From contig DATGIL010000041.1 in assembly GCA_035295745.1 (NCBI GenBank), positions 1 to 28,250 of the forward strand: a stretch of 28,250 nt of DNA, read 5' to 3'. This stretch comes from JAIQFL01 sp035295745 (GTDB taxonomy: Bacteria; Acidobacteriota; Terriglobia; Bryobacterales; Bryobacteraceae). A model generated the notes under the pieces. The model worked only from the letters and a program-made list of their open reading frames with translations, was not told where the DNA came from and searched no databases. Made by a program: the position numbers and the translations under genes. Positions 8,099-14,983 of this stretch are shown piece after piece (the stretch's first letter is position 1; each line of letters opens with the position of its first letter).

Positions 8099-11091
8099 TC
8101 AGTAGCTCGCTCCGAGTCGCGGCCTTGCGAGTCATAGATGAGGTGCTCGGGAACATCCAGACACACTTCCGTTCCTTCACCGGCTCGGCTCAAGATCGAC
8201 AAGGTTGCACCAATCCGTTCTGCCCGTTCCCGCATTCCCGCAATTCCATGGTGCCCGACCTTCCCGAGGTTCAACGTGTTCTCATCCATTCCCCGGCCAT
8301 TATCCTTCACCCGGACACAGAGTCCCCGGCGACCGTAACTCAGCAGGACATGAACTCGTCGCGCACTAGAGTGCTGGAGCGCGTTCGCGATAGCCTGGCG
8401 TGCGATCTGCAAAACATCCTGGCCGGCAACTGCGTTCAACGGCCGTTCTTCCCCTTCGGTCAGGACGTCCACGTGAGGACCTTCGCGCGAAGGAAAGTCT
8501 TGGGCTACTTGCGCGAAGGCCCGGACCAAGTCGTCCGACCCGACCTTTTGTGTGCGCAGGTCGTTCAGGGCACGCCGCCCTTCCGTCATAGCAGCCTTCG
8601 ACAGGCGAAGCGCCTGTTCGAGCGGTTTCCGCGCTGCAGCGTCGGCCGGTAGCATTTCATCGGTGACTTCGAGCTGCAAGCTGATCCCAAGAACGCTCTG
8701 TAGCAGATTATCGTGCAGTTCCTGAGCGATGCGCGTACGCTCCGCCAGCCTCTCGCCGAATCGCGTCCGCAAGCGCGCGGTCAATTGCCAAACTCTCCAG
8801 CGGTATATGCCCAGGCCCAACACCAGCAGCATGATGAGGCAGAAAGCCTCGAACCAAAGCGTTTGATAAAAAGCTGGAAGAAGGTCAAATTGCAAAGCGG
8901 CGCCAGCTTCGTTCCAAACGCCATCGTTGTTACATGCCAGAACACGGAACCGGTATCGTCGCGGCGGCAGGTTCGTATAGAAGGCTTGGCGTCTTGTATC
9001 CGCTTCCTGCCAAGACGCGTCGTAACCTTCAAGCATGTAGCGAAATCGGACGCGCCTTGGCTCCACAAAGCTGAGAGCGGTGTAGTCGAATTGCACATCG
9101 CGCGTTTGAGGCTGCAAGCGGATGGGATTCCCAAGATCGATGCGGGCGCCGTCTGCCGTCATTCCCTCGATTTGAACGGGAGGTGCGACCGGGTTCTTCG
9201 AAAGCCGGCGCGGGTCGATAATGCCGATACCCTCTGACGATTGAACCCAGATCGTTCCATCCGAAGTTTGGACCGCAGGCGATTGCCCGTTACGGCTCGG
9301 ATTTCCGTTAAGGCCGTCGCCGCTGTCGAGGAGATTAAACTCAATGCGGTCCGATCGGTTCCGGGCGGCCGCGTCGAGCGCAGTCCGCTTAATGCTGGCA
9401 ATACCAAAGCTGAAGCCGATCCACAGCAAGCCATGGTGATCGCTCAATACCCACAAAACCCGGTTGCCGGGCAAGCCATCGGCAGTGGTCCACGTGACAA
9501 ATTTCGATCCATCGAAGCGGCTCAGCCCGCTTTCGGTGCCAATCCAAATCGCGCCATCGTCATCGGCAACCATGGACGTGACGGAGCTTCCCGGCAAGCC
9601 GTCGCGGTCCGAATAGGCACGAAACTGCCCTTTCTCGAAAACTGCGATTCCTCCGTGGTTGAGTCCGAACCACAGACGTCCCCGGGAGTCGGCCTCGGCA
9701 GTCAAAATCGGCTTTCCTTGAAGGACCCGCTCCTGCGAGAAATCGTCGGTGTGACCATAGGACCAACGAAACAGTCCGTGGATCGCATCACAGAGCCACA
9801 CGTCATCGTGCGTGTCGACTGCTATCGTAGTGATATGGGTCAGTTGTGGAGACATAGGAATGGACTCAGCCTGACCATTTGTGAGCCTCACAACTCCAGT
9901 GGCGGTACCGACCCACAATCGGCTCTGCAGATCGGAAGCGATCGCATTCACTTTGCTGCCCTTCAAATACTGATCGCGATGCCCGTGATCGACCCGGTTC
10001 ACTCCCCGAGAGGTGGCAGCCCAGACTGTTCCGTCGGCCGCCGACGCGAGGGCGATAACCTCGTCGCTGGCTAATCCATCCCGGCTCGAGAGAGTTTTGA
10101 TCTTGCTGTCGTGCAGGCGTTGGAGTCCGTTCCTCGTACCAACCCACAGGTTGTGCTCACGATCCTCAAAAAGCGAGGAGATAGAATTGTCTACGAGCCC
10201 CGCGGATTGCGTCCAATGCTCCATTTTTCCGTCGGCGGAGCGAACCCGGAAAAGGCCCGAGCCAAACGTTCCTATCCAGGTAGTCCCGCGGCTATCGTGA
10301 AGAACCGTGTGGATGTCCAGCCTTCCCGACTCGTGGAAAGTAGACCGGGCATCGACAGGCTCACTAAAGCCATCGTCCCGCGTTGCCCAGATCGCTCCGC
10401 TCGCATCCCTGCTCAGCCACATCTTGCCGGAAAATACTTTCGTGAGGCGATTCTGCCCCAGCCGTTCGACTCCATCCTCCGTGCTCAGCCAAATGGAACT
10501 GCTCGAATCCTGGAACGGCCCCGAGAGGAAACTTGAAGGCAGCGAAACCTCTGCCGGAGTAGAGGAGGACAGATCTGACCGGTATTGAAGCAAGCGATCT
10601 CCAGCGGCAGCCCAAACCGTGCCATCACGATCTTCGAAGACCGCCTGGACAGCCGCTCCGGATCTGAGGGATACGAGATTTTCTCCGAAGACCCGGCCAA
10701 CAATGCCCGACTCGGTTCCTACCAATAAACTCCCATCACGCGCCGCGCACAGAGCATTCACCACTCCTAGGCCGTGTTGTTCCTTACTGCGCCACTGAAC
10801 AAAGCGGACGCCATCAAAACGGAACAGACCATCGGTAGTGCCTAACCAGATGTATCCGTCGGCGGTTTGGACAATCGAGCGGATGAAGGTCGAACGAAGC
10901 CCATCCCTGTGGGTCCATGTAGTCGAGGCATACTCCGTGAAAGAACTCGTGGCGTCCAGGGCATTTGCCGGGTATCCCCCTAAGACGAGACCCAGGGCGA
11001 GGCAACGAATGGAATAGCTCGTAAGAGCAAGCAACGAGATGGCGCTACACTTTCCAGGTCGCTGCCGAAAATAAGGGCGCTGGACCACCAT
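8095..11091 (-). CDS. two-component histidine kinase with periplasmic Reg_prop beta-propeller and Y_Y_Y domain
   Basis: A 998-residue membrane sensor. An N-terminal signal/anchor region is followed by a long periplasmic array of propeller repeats (about 55-640), visible as recurring ...DGTVWAATSRGVNRV..., ...DGAIWIGTESGLSRFDG... and ...RGRLWFGLNHGGIAVF... units. A Y_Y_Y-type beta domain comes next (about 660-735: FDYTALSFVEPRRVRFRYMLEGYD), then one membrane helix near 745-765. The HisKA_3 dimerisation box RIAQELHDNLLQSVLG has its phospho-histidine at about H793, and a HATPase_c domain follows with DNGRGM and GIAGMRERAERIGA. It phosphorylates the coupled NarL-type regulator. Propeller kinases often sense saccharides or envelope compounds, but the ligand here is unknown. 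A later start is possible because the ribosome binding site before this ATG is weak. Confidence 0.93.
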   Translation of the reverse strand: MVVQRPYFRQRPGKCSAISLLALTSYSIRCLALGLVLGGYPANALDATSSFTEYASTTWTHRDGLRSTFIRSIVQTADGYIWLGTTDGLFRFDGVRFVQWRSKEQHGLGVVNALCAARDGSLLVGTESGIVGRVFGENLVSLRSGAAVQAVFEDRDGTVWAAAGDRLLQYRSDLSSSTPAEVSLPSSFLSGPFQDSSSSIWLSTEDGVERLGQNRLTKVFSGKMWLSRDASGAIWATRDDGFSEPVDARSTFHESGRLDIHTVLHDSRGTTWIGTFGSGLFRVRSADGKMEHWTQSAGLVDNSISSLFEDREHNLWVGTRNGLQRLHDSKIKTLSSRDGLASDEVIALASAADGTVWAATSRGVNRVDHGHRDQYLKGSKVNAIASDLQSRLWVGTATGVVRLTNGQAESIPMSPQLTHITTIAVDTHDDVWLCDAIHGLFRWSYGHTDDFSQERVLQGKPILTAEADSRGRLWFGLNHGGIAVFEKGQFRAYSDRDGLPGSSVTSMVADDDGAIWIGTESGLSRFDGSKFVTWTTADGLPGNRVLWVLSDHHGLLWIGFSFGIASIKRTALDAAARNRSDRIEFNLLDSGDGLNGNPSRNGQSPAVQTSDGTIWVQSSEGIGIIDPRRLSKNPVAPPVQIEGMTADGARIDLGNPIRLQPQTRDVQFDYTALSFVEPRRVRFRYMLEGYDASWQEADTRRQAFYTNLPPRRYRFRVLACNNDGVWNEAGAALQFDLLPAFYQTLWFEAFCLIMLLVLGLGIYRWRVWQLTARLRTRFGERLAERTRIAQELHDNLLQSVLGISLQLEVTDEMLPADAAARKPLEQALRLSKAAMTEGRRALNDLRTQKVGSDDLVRAFAQVAQDFPSREGPHVDVLTEGEERPLNAVAGQDVLQIARQAIANALQHSSARRVHVLLSYGRRGLCVRVKDNGRGMDENTLNLGKVGHHGIAGMRERAERIGATLSILSRAGEGTEVCLDVPEHLIYDSQGRDSERATE

Positions 11092-11111
11092 GAGCGCGAT
11101 CTCATCCGTCT

Positions 11112-11141
11112 ATTGTAGGCGTGGAATTAAGACCCTGTCAG
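11112..11141 (-). promoter_or_regulatory. candidate sigma70 promoter of the kinase/regulator/efflux block
   Basis: On the minus strand CTGACA (11141-11136) is separated by 18 bp from TACAAT (11117-11112), each one mismatch from consensus. It lies about 20 bp upstream of the kinase ATG. Judged by eye only. Confidence 0.5.
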
Positions 11142-11163
11142 GTCTCGAACGACCGGTTACTAT

Positions 11164-11178
11164 TGCACATTGAGTGCA
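11164..11178. promoter_or_regulatory. dyad TGCAC-N5-GTGCA
   Basis: A perfect 5-bp inverted repeat with a 5-bp centre lies in the divergent region between the kinase and the sigma54 activator, about 35 bp upstream of the candidate -24/-12 promoter. It could be an operator or binding site for the activator itself. It is short, so chance occurrence is possible. Confidence 0.3.
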
Positions 11179-11213
11179 CGCAGGAGGCCGCGGATCCCAG
11201 TTTCTACAATCGA

Positions 11214-11229
11214 TGGCCACTAGTCTGCA
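11214..11229 (+). promoter_or_regulatory. candidate sigma54 (-24/-12) promoter of the activator gene
   Basis: TGGCCACTAGTCTGCA keeps the invariant GG and GC with 10 bp between them, and the TGGC and TGCA ends. Three or four other consensus positions differ. The predicted start of transcription near 11240 would leave a leader of about 20 nt before the ATG at 11261. Confidence 0.4.
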
Positions 11230-11260
11230 TCTTTCGGCCTTCTGTAATAATCTCAATAGG

Positions 11261-13360
11261 ATGGATGGCCAGCAATGCGCGGTGGCTGCCGCTCCACGCC
11301 AGTACCAAGCCTTGCTGGAAGTATCGCAGTCGGTGGCCTCACACCGCGATCTGACCGCGCTGTTCCGCGATCTTGTGGAGCGCTTGCCGGGGGTAGTGAA
11401 TTTCGATTCCCTGTGGCTGGTACTACACGATCCTGTTCGCAATCTCATGCGGCTGCACGTATTGGAGGGCTCTGCGCAAGGGAGGCCCGACGAAGATGCG
11501 TGGCCGATCGAAAGGCCAATGGAGGAATCGCCAAGCGCCATAGTGTGGAGCACACAGGAGCCTGTGGTAGTTCTCAACCTCGCGGAGGACACGCGCTATG
11601 TTAAAGCGTTTCAATTATTGCTGGATAATGGCGTCCGTTCCTGCTGCATTCTGCCCCTGACTACGGCGCACCGCCGTTTGGGCGGGGTGGGCTTTGGCTA
11701 TGCCCAGCCTCAAAACTATTCCGAAGAGGATGTCGAATTTCTAGGACAAGTAGCCCGGCAGATCGCAGTGGCCGTGGATAATACTCTCTCGCATCAGGAG
11801 GCCTGCCAATTGCAGGCCGCGTTGGCCGAGGAACGCGACCGCCTGCGGTTGCTGCTCGATCTAAACAATACGCTCTCACCGAATCTGGCCTTGCAGGATC
11901 TGTTCCGGGCCGTTTCTTCCAATGTGCGGCGAGTCATGCGCTGCGATTACGCTAGCGTGATCCTGCCGGAACCGGATGGCGAGTGGCTGCGGATCTATGC
12001 GCGGAATTTCTCCGAACTGAGTGAGCCGATGGCTGAGGAACTAGTCGTGCCCAGGGCGGGTACACCGGCGGGTATGGTTCTCGAAACGGGCAAAGCGCTG
12101 GTGCTGGGCGGCGAAGAACTGGCGCGCTTCGATCCCGAGATCAATCCCACGCTGGCTTTGGGACTGAAGTCGGCGTGCTTTCTTCCGCTGGCTGCGCGTG
12201 GGAGGCTGCTCGGTACGTTGAATGTAGGCCGGTTTCCGGAGCGGGCGTTCACGCAGGACGATGTGGACTTTCTACTTCAAGTAGCCGGCCAGGTGGCGCT
12301 GGCCGCGGACAACGCCCTGGACTACTATCAGGTCGCTGAATCTAGACAGCGACTGGCGGAAGAACGCGTCTATCTGAACGAGGAAATCCGGAGCGAGCAA
12401 AACTTCGAGGAAATCATCGGTTCTAGCGCGGCACTGAAGAACGTTCTGAAACAAGTGGCCATCGTAGCGCCCACGTATTCCACCGTATTGATTCTGGGTG
12501 AGACCGGCGTGGGAAAAGAGCTCGTCGCGCGAGCCATCCACAATTTGAGCGGGCGCCGTGACCACACTTTCGTGAAAGTGAATTGCGCGGCGATTCCACT
12601 CGGGCTGCTCGAGAGCGAATTATTTGGCCACGAGAAAGGCGCGTTTACAGGGGCCATTGCGCGCAAGACCGGGCGATTCGAACTGGCACATCAGGGTACT
12701 TTATTCCTGGACGAAGTGGGCGACATCCCATCTGAATTGCAGCCCAAGCTGTTACGAGTTTTGCAGGAGCAGGAGTTCGAGCGCTTGGGCAGTACGCACA
12801 CCATCAAAGTGAATGTCCGGATGGTGGCGGCTACCAGCCGCAATCTGCCGGCTATGGTGGAGCAGCGCGAGTTCCGCGAAGACCTGTACTACCGCCTGAA
12901 CATTTTTCCGCTGATGGTACCGCCGTTGCGGGACCGCAGCGACGACATTCCGTTGCTGGTGCAATACTTCGTGGCGCGATTCGGAGAGCGCCTGGGGCGC
13001 AAAATCAGCCGGGTGGACAAGCAGACGATGGAACTGCTGCAGGCTTATCGCTGGCCCGGAAATATCCGGGAGCTGCAGAATGTGATCGAGCGCAGCGTAA
13101 TTTTGGCTGAGGGCGGTACGTTACGCATCGACGCCAACATGCTGGGAGCTGCAGCGCCGAGCAAAACCGCTTCCGATGGACATGTTCTTCGGCAGAACGA
13201 GAAGGAATTGATCGAAGCGGCCCTTGCCGAAACTAAGGGCCGGGTAGCCGGACCCCGGGGCGCCGCCGCGCGGCTGCACATTCCGGCCTCTACGCTTGAG
13301 TCCAAAGTCCGGGCGCTGAAAATCGATAAGTATAAGTTCCGTTCAACTGGCAGCAATTGA
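11261..13360 (+). CDS. sigma54-dependent transcriptional activator, GAF-GAF-AAA+-Fis (FhlA-like)
   Basis: A 699-residue bacterial enhancer-binding protein. Two GAF sensor domains (about 10-165 and 190-345) are followed by a sigma54 AAA+ ATPase domain with Walker A GETGVGKE at about 413, the sigma54-contacting loop GAFTGA at about 460 and Walker B LFLDE at about 481. A C-terminal Fis-type helix-turn-helix (about 650-695: AAARLHIPASTLESKVRALKI) binds DNA. There is no receiver domain, so it responds to a ligand or redox/NO signal through the GAFs, not to phosphorylation. Start uncertain: an upstream GTG (11174) and ATG (11213) are in frame, but those 29 extra residues resemble no domain and would overlap the candidate promoter. 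It likely controls nearby genes (RND operon 2, the aldo/keto reductase and perhaps the sortase pair). Confidence 0.9.
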   Translation: MDGQQCAVAAAPRQYQALLEVSQSVASHRDLTALFRDLVERLPGVVNFDSLWLVLHDPVRNLMRLHVLEGSAQGRPDEDAWPIERPMEESPSAIVWSTQEPVVVLNLAEDTRYVKAFQLLLDNGVRSCCILPLTTAHRRLGGVGFGYAQPQNYSEEDVEFLGQVARQIAVAVDNTLSHQEACQLQAALAEERDRLRLLLDLNNTLSPNLALQDLFRAVSSNVRRVMRCDYASVILPEPDGEWLRIYARNFSELSEPMAEELVVPRAGTPAGMVLETGKALVLGGEELARFDPEINPTLALGLKSACFLPLAARGRLLGTLNVGRFPERAFTQDDVDFLLQVAGQVALAADNALDYYQVAESRQRLAEERVYLNEEIRSEQNFEEIIGSSAALKNVLKQVAIVAPTYSTVLILGETGVGKELVARAIHNLSGRRDHTFVKVNCAAIPLGLLESELFGHEKGAFTGAIARKTGRFELAHQGTLFLDEVGDIPSELQPKLLRVLQEQEFERLGSTHTIKVNVRMVAATSRNLPAMVEQREFREDLYYRLNIFPLMVPPLRDRSDDIPLLVQYFVARFGERLGRKISRVDKQTMELLQAYRWPGNIRELQNVIERSVILAEGGTLRIDANMLGAAAPSKTASDGHVLRQNEKELIEAALAETKGRVAGPRGAAARLHIPASTLESKVRALKIDKYKFRSTGSN

Positions 13361-13370
13361 TTCGCCGGCG

Positions 13371-13396
13371 GCCGTGCCTCATTTCAGAGGCTCGGC
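13371..13396. terminator. hairpin between convergent genes
   Basis: GCC-GT-GCCTC-ATTTCA-GAGGC-TC-GGC forms a 5-bp stem with a 6-nt loop, extended by a 3-bp outer stem across a 2-nt internal bulge. It fills the 36-bp gap between the activator (plus) and sortase (minus) stops. No T-run follows on either strand, so termination strength is doubtful. Confidence 0.45.
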
Positions 13397-13966
13397 TCAT
13401 CCAATCTGGCGCGCGTGCACGATGAATCTTTCTGGCGCGCTTCCCACATAAAAGAATGGGTAGCAAGTCACTAGTGTCAGATCGCGCCCGGGAGACCGCG
13501 CCAACACGCTAACATCGGAAGGCCGTACGATCTTGGCTTCCGTCACGGTATATCGCGATGTGCCTGCCGGAGTCTTCAGGTCAATGACGTCGTTCGCGCG
13601 TATGCCGCGCAGCGGGCGGAAATAGGTGTCGCGATGCGCGGCGATTCCTATGTTGCCGCTGTGGGGCAGAAGCGCTGTCTCCGGAATATGTCCTGCTCCC
13701 TGCCTCAGGATTCCGGTGTCATCGCCTTCGAACACCATCACGGACAGTTGCAGGCGCGGAATCTCAAGCTCGCCGATCACATCGCCGCGGCGCGCTGTCG
13801 GCACCAGCGCGCGGCTAGGGGCGGCTGTCTTCCTGATCAGCCATTCTTTCGCGCGCTTCTGCGCGACCGCCCCCTGATAGTGCGTCCACGAGTAGTACGC
13901 TAAGACGACAGCGCCCCCAACGATGAGGGCGCTGCCGAGCCAGTTTAACCATCCCCGATTTCGCAT
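13397..13966 (-). CDS. sortase (transpeptidase, class D-like)
   Basis: A 189-residue membrane-anchored cysteine transpeptidase. It has an N-terminal membrane helix (about 8-26) and a sortase beta-barrel with the catalytic triad intact: H111 in GIAAHRDTYFRPL, C168 in LTLVTCYPF and R180 in APERFIVHA. Sortases cleave a C-terminal LPXTG-type motif and join the protein to an amino group on the cell envelope. The gene directly upstream (12 bp away, same strand) encodes a protein ending in a perfect LPETG sorting signal, so enzyme and substrate form a dedicated pair. The length and placement with one substrate fit the class D/E-type housekeeping sortases; the class is my inference. It is unusual because the rest of the window is diderm. 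Confidence 0.93.
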   Translation of the reverse strand: MRNRGWLNWLGSALIVGGAVVLAYYSWTHYQGAVAQKRAKEWLIRKTAAPSRALVPTARRGDVIGELEIPRLQLSVMVFEGDDTGILRQGAGHIPETALLPHSGNIGIAAHRDTYFRPLRGIRANDVIDLKTPAGTSRYTVTEAKIVRPSDVSVLARSPGRDLTLVTCYPFFYVGSAPERFIVHARQIG

Positions 13967-13978
13967 GGAAATCTCGCT

Positions 13979-14698
13979 TTACGCCAGAGATTTGCGTCGC
14001 GAGACGAACACGGTTAGCATCCCGCCGCCTAACATCATGAAGAGGCCAGTCATCAGTTCCAGGCCGGAATAGCCACCGGTCTCTGGGAGAACCCGTGCGG
14101 CGCCGCTCCTGGCATCAGTGTCTTGTGGGGGCGGCGGGACAGAGGCGTCGTTCTGCGCGACCATTACTTCCTCCTCTACCGCAGCCTCTTCCGAGGCCTG
14201 CTCATCTTTCTGAGCCTGGGGTGGCGGTGGCAGAATCGGAGCAGTCGCCGTGGTTACAGGGGCCAGAGACGGCATCGTGTTCGCACCTGCCTCGGGATTC
14301 TGCTGTTTGGGATAAACAAACTCCCAACCTGTGTTGTCACCAGGGTAAAACCAGCTCTGAATCGCTTCCGGTCTGCCGGAGTGCCGCTCTTCAAAATGGA
14401 GGGCCGGTTGCTCCGGGGTATTCGAAGTGTAATCTGAAACCGCCATTACGGTTGCGACCAGGCTTTCGTTCCCAGCCGAATCTTCTGAGAAAACCTGCAC
14501 GATATTGCGATCGGCCGGGTTGTCTGCCAGCTCGAACACATACTTACCAGGCATAAGCACCCTGCCTGGAATCTCCACCGGTGCGCTGAACTGGAATTCT
14601 GTTTTCTTGTTCCACTCATCCGCCACTACCGGCTTCGTCACAAAAAAGCTCAGCGCCACTAAGCCGCCTAGGAATGTTGCATTCCATTTGTTATTCAT
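13979..14698 (-). CDS. secreted LPETG-anchored sortase substrate
   Basis: A 239-residue protein with a signal peptide (residues 1-26, cleavage after KPVVA). A beta-rich domain of about 110 residues contains VEIPGRVLMPGKYVFELAD, ALHFEERHSGRPEAIQSWFYPGD and GWEFVYPK. A Pro/Glu/Ala-rich linker (about 140-200) follows, then a textbook cell-wall sorting signal: LPETG at 204-208, a hydrophobic helix and the basic tail SRRKSLA. I recall the beta domain as a recurrent acidobacterial family of unknown function. The ATG at 14698 is preferred over one at 14716 because AAGGAG lies about 10 nt before it. The sortase follows 12 bp downstream, giving a substrate-enzyme operon. The anchoring target in a diderm envelope is unknown. 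Confidence 0.9.
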   Translation of the reverse strand: MNNKWNATFLGGLVALSFFVTKPVVADEWNKKTEFQFSAPVEIPGRVLMPGKYVFELADNPADRNIVQVFSEDSAGNESLVATVMAVSDYTSNTPEQPALHFEERHSGRPEAIQSWFYPGDNTGWEFVYPKQQNPEAGANTMPSLAPVTTATAPILPPPPQAQKDEQASEEAAVEEEVMVAQNDASVPPPPQDTDARSGAARVLPETGGYSGLELMTGLFMMLGGGMLTVFVSRRKSLA

Positions 14699-14714
14699 AT
14701 TCGTTTTCTCCTTC

Positions 14715-14776
14715 ATCTCTCAATCGAGTGCCGGGACATCTTCTCCGGCACCCAGCCCTGCGGGTCAATGAGAGAT
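14715..14776 (-). promoter_or_regulatory. possible structured leader before the LPETG gene
   Basis: An 8-bp perfect inverted repeat (ATCTCTCA at 14715-14722, TGAGAGAT at 14769-14776) encloses a second perfect 7-bp hairpin (14728-14734 with 14745-14751, 10-nt loop) and a small CCC/GGG pair. In the minus-strand mRNA this would be a multibranch structure ending just before the AAGGAG ribosome binding site. It could be a cis-regulatory RNA. I cannot match it to a known riboswitch class. Confidence 0.4.
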
Positions 14777-14844
14777 AGGGCAGTTAGGTGTCCACACGGT
14801 TAACCTTGATTTCAAATGGGTTTACAACCCGTGGGCCGCAATTG

Positions 14845-14871
14845 ATTCGTGAGATCTCACGAATTCGTGAG
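14845..14871. promoter_or_regulatory. overlapping palindromes, candidate activator/operator site
   Basis: ATTCGTGAGATCTCACGAAT (14845-14864) is a perfect 20-bp palindrome and overlaps a second perfect one, CTCACGAATTCGTGAG (14856-14871). This gives three half-sites of ATTCGTGAG in the intergenic region between the divergent LPETG gene and RND operon 2. It sits about 80-100 bp upstream of the candidate -24/-12 promoter, the usual place for an enhancer-binding-protein site. Confidence 0.65.
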
Positions 14872-14943
14872 CACGAAACCGGTTCCCACGTCAGTTATCG
14901 GCCGCGTTCCTCGCTGATTCAAGCAGATAGAGGTCGCCAGAAT

Positions 14944-14959
14944 CGGCCTGCAGCTTGCA
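14944..14959 (+). promoter_or_regulatory. candidate sigma54 (-24/-12) promoter of RND operon 2
   Basis: CGGCCTGCAGCTTGCA has GG and GC separated by 10 bp and matches the consensus at most other positions, including the full TTGCA -12 element. The predicted start near 14970 lies just before the GAGGAAAG ribosome binding site and the ATG at 14984. Confidence 0.5.
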
Positions 14960-14983
14960 TTTGTAACCGCGAGGAAAGTCCGA

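Noticed and set aside
14715..14776. Cyclic-di-GMP (GEMM) riboswitch
   Set aside because: A CGCAGGGC stretch is reminiscent, but the tetraloop, the second conserved stem and the GGGACGCAAAGCC segment are absent.
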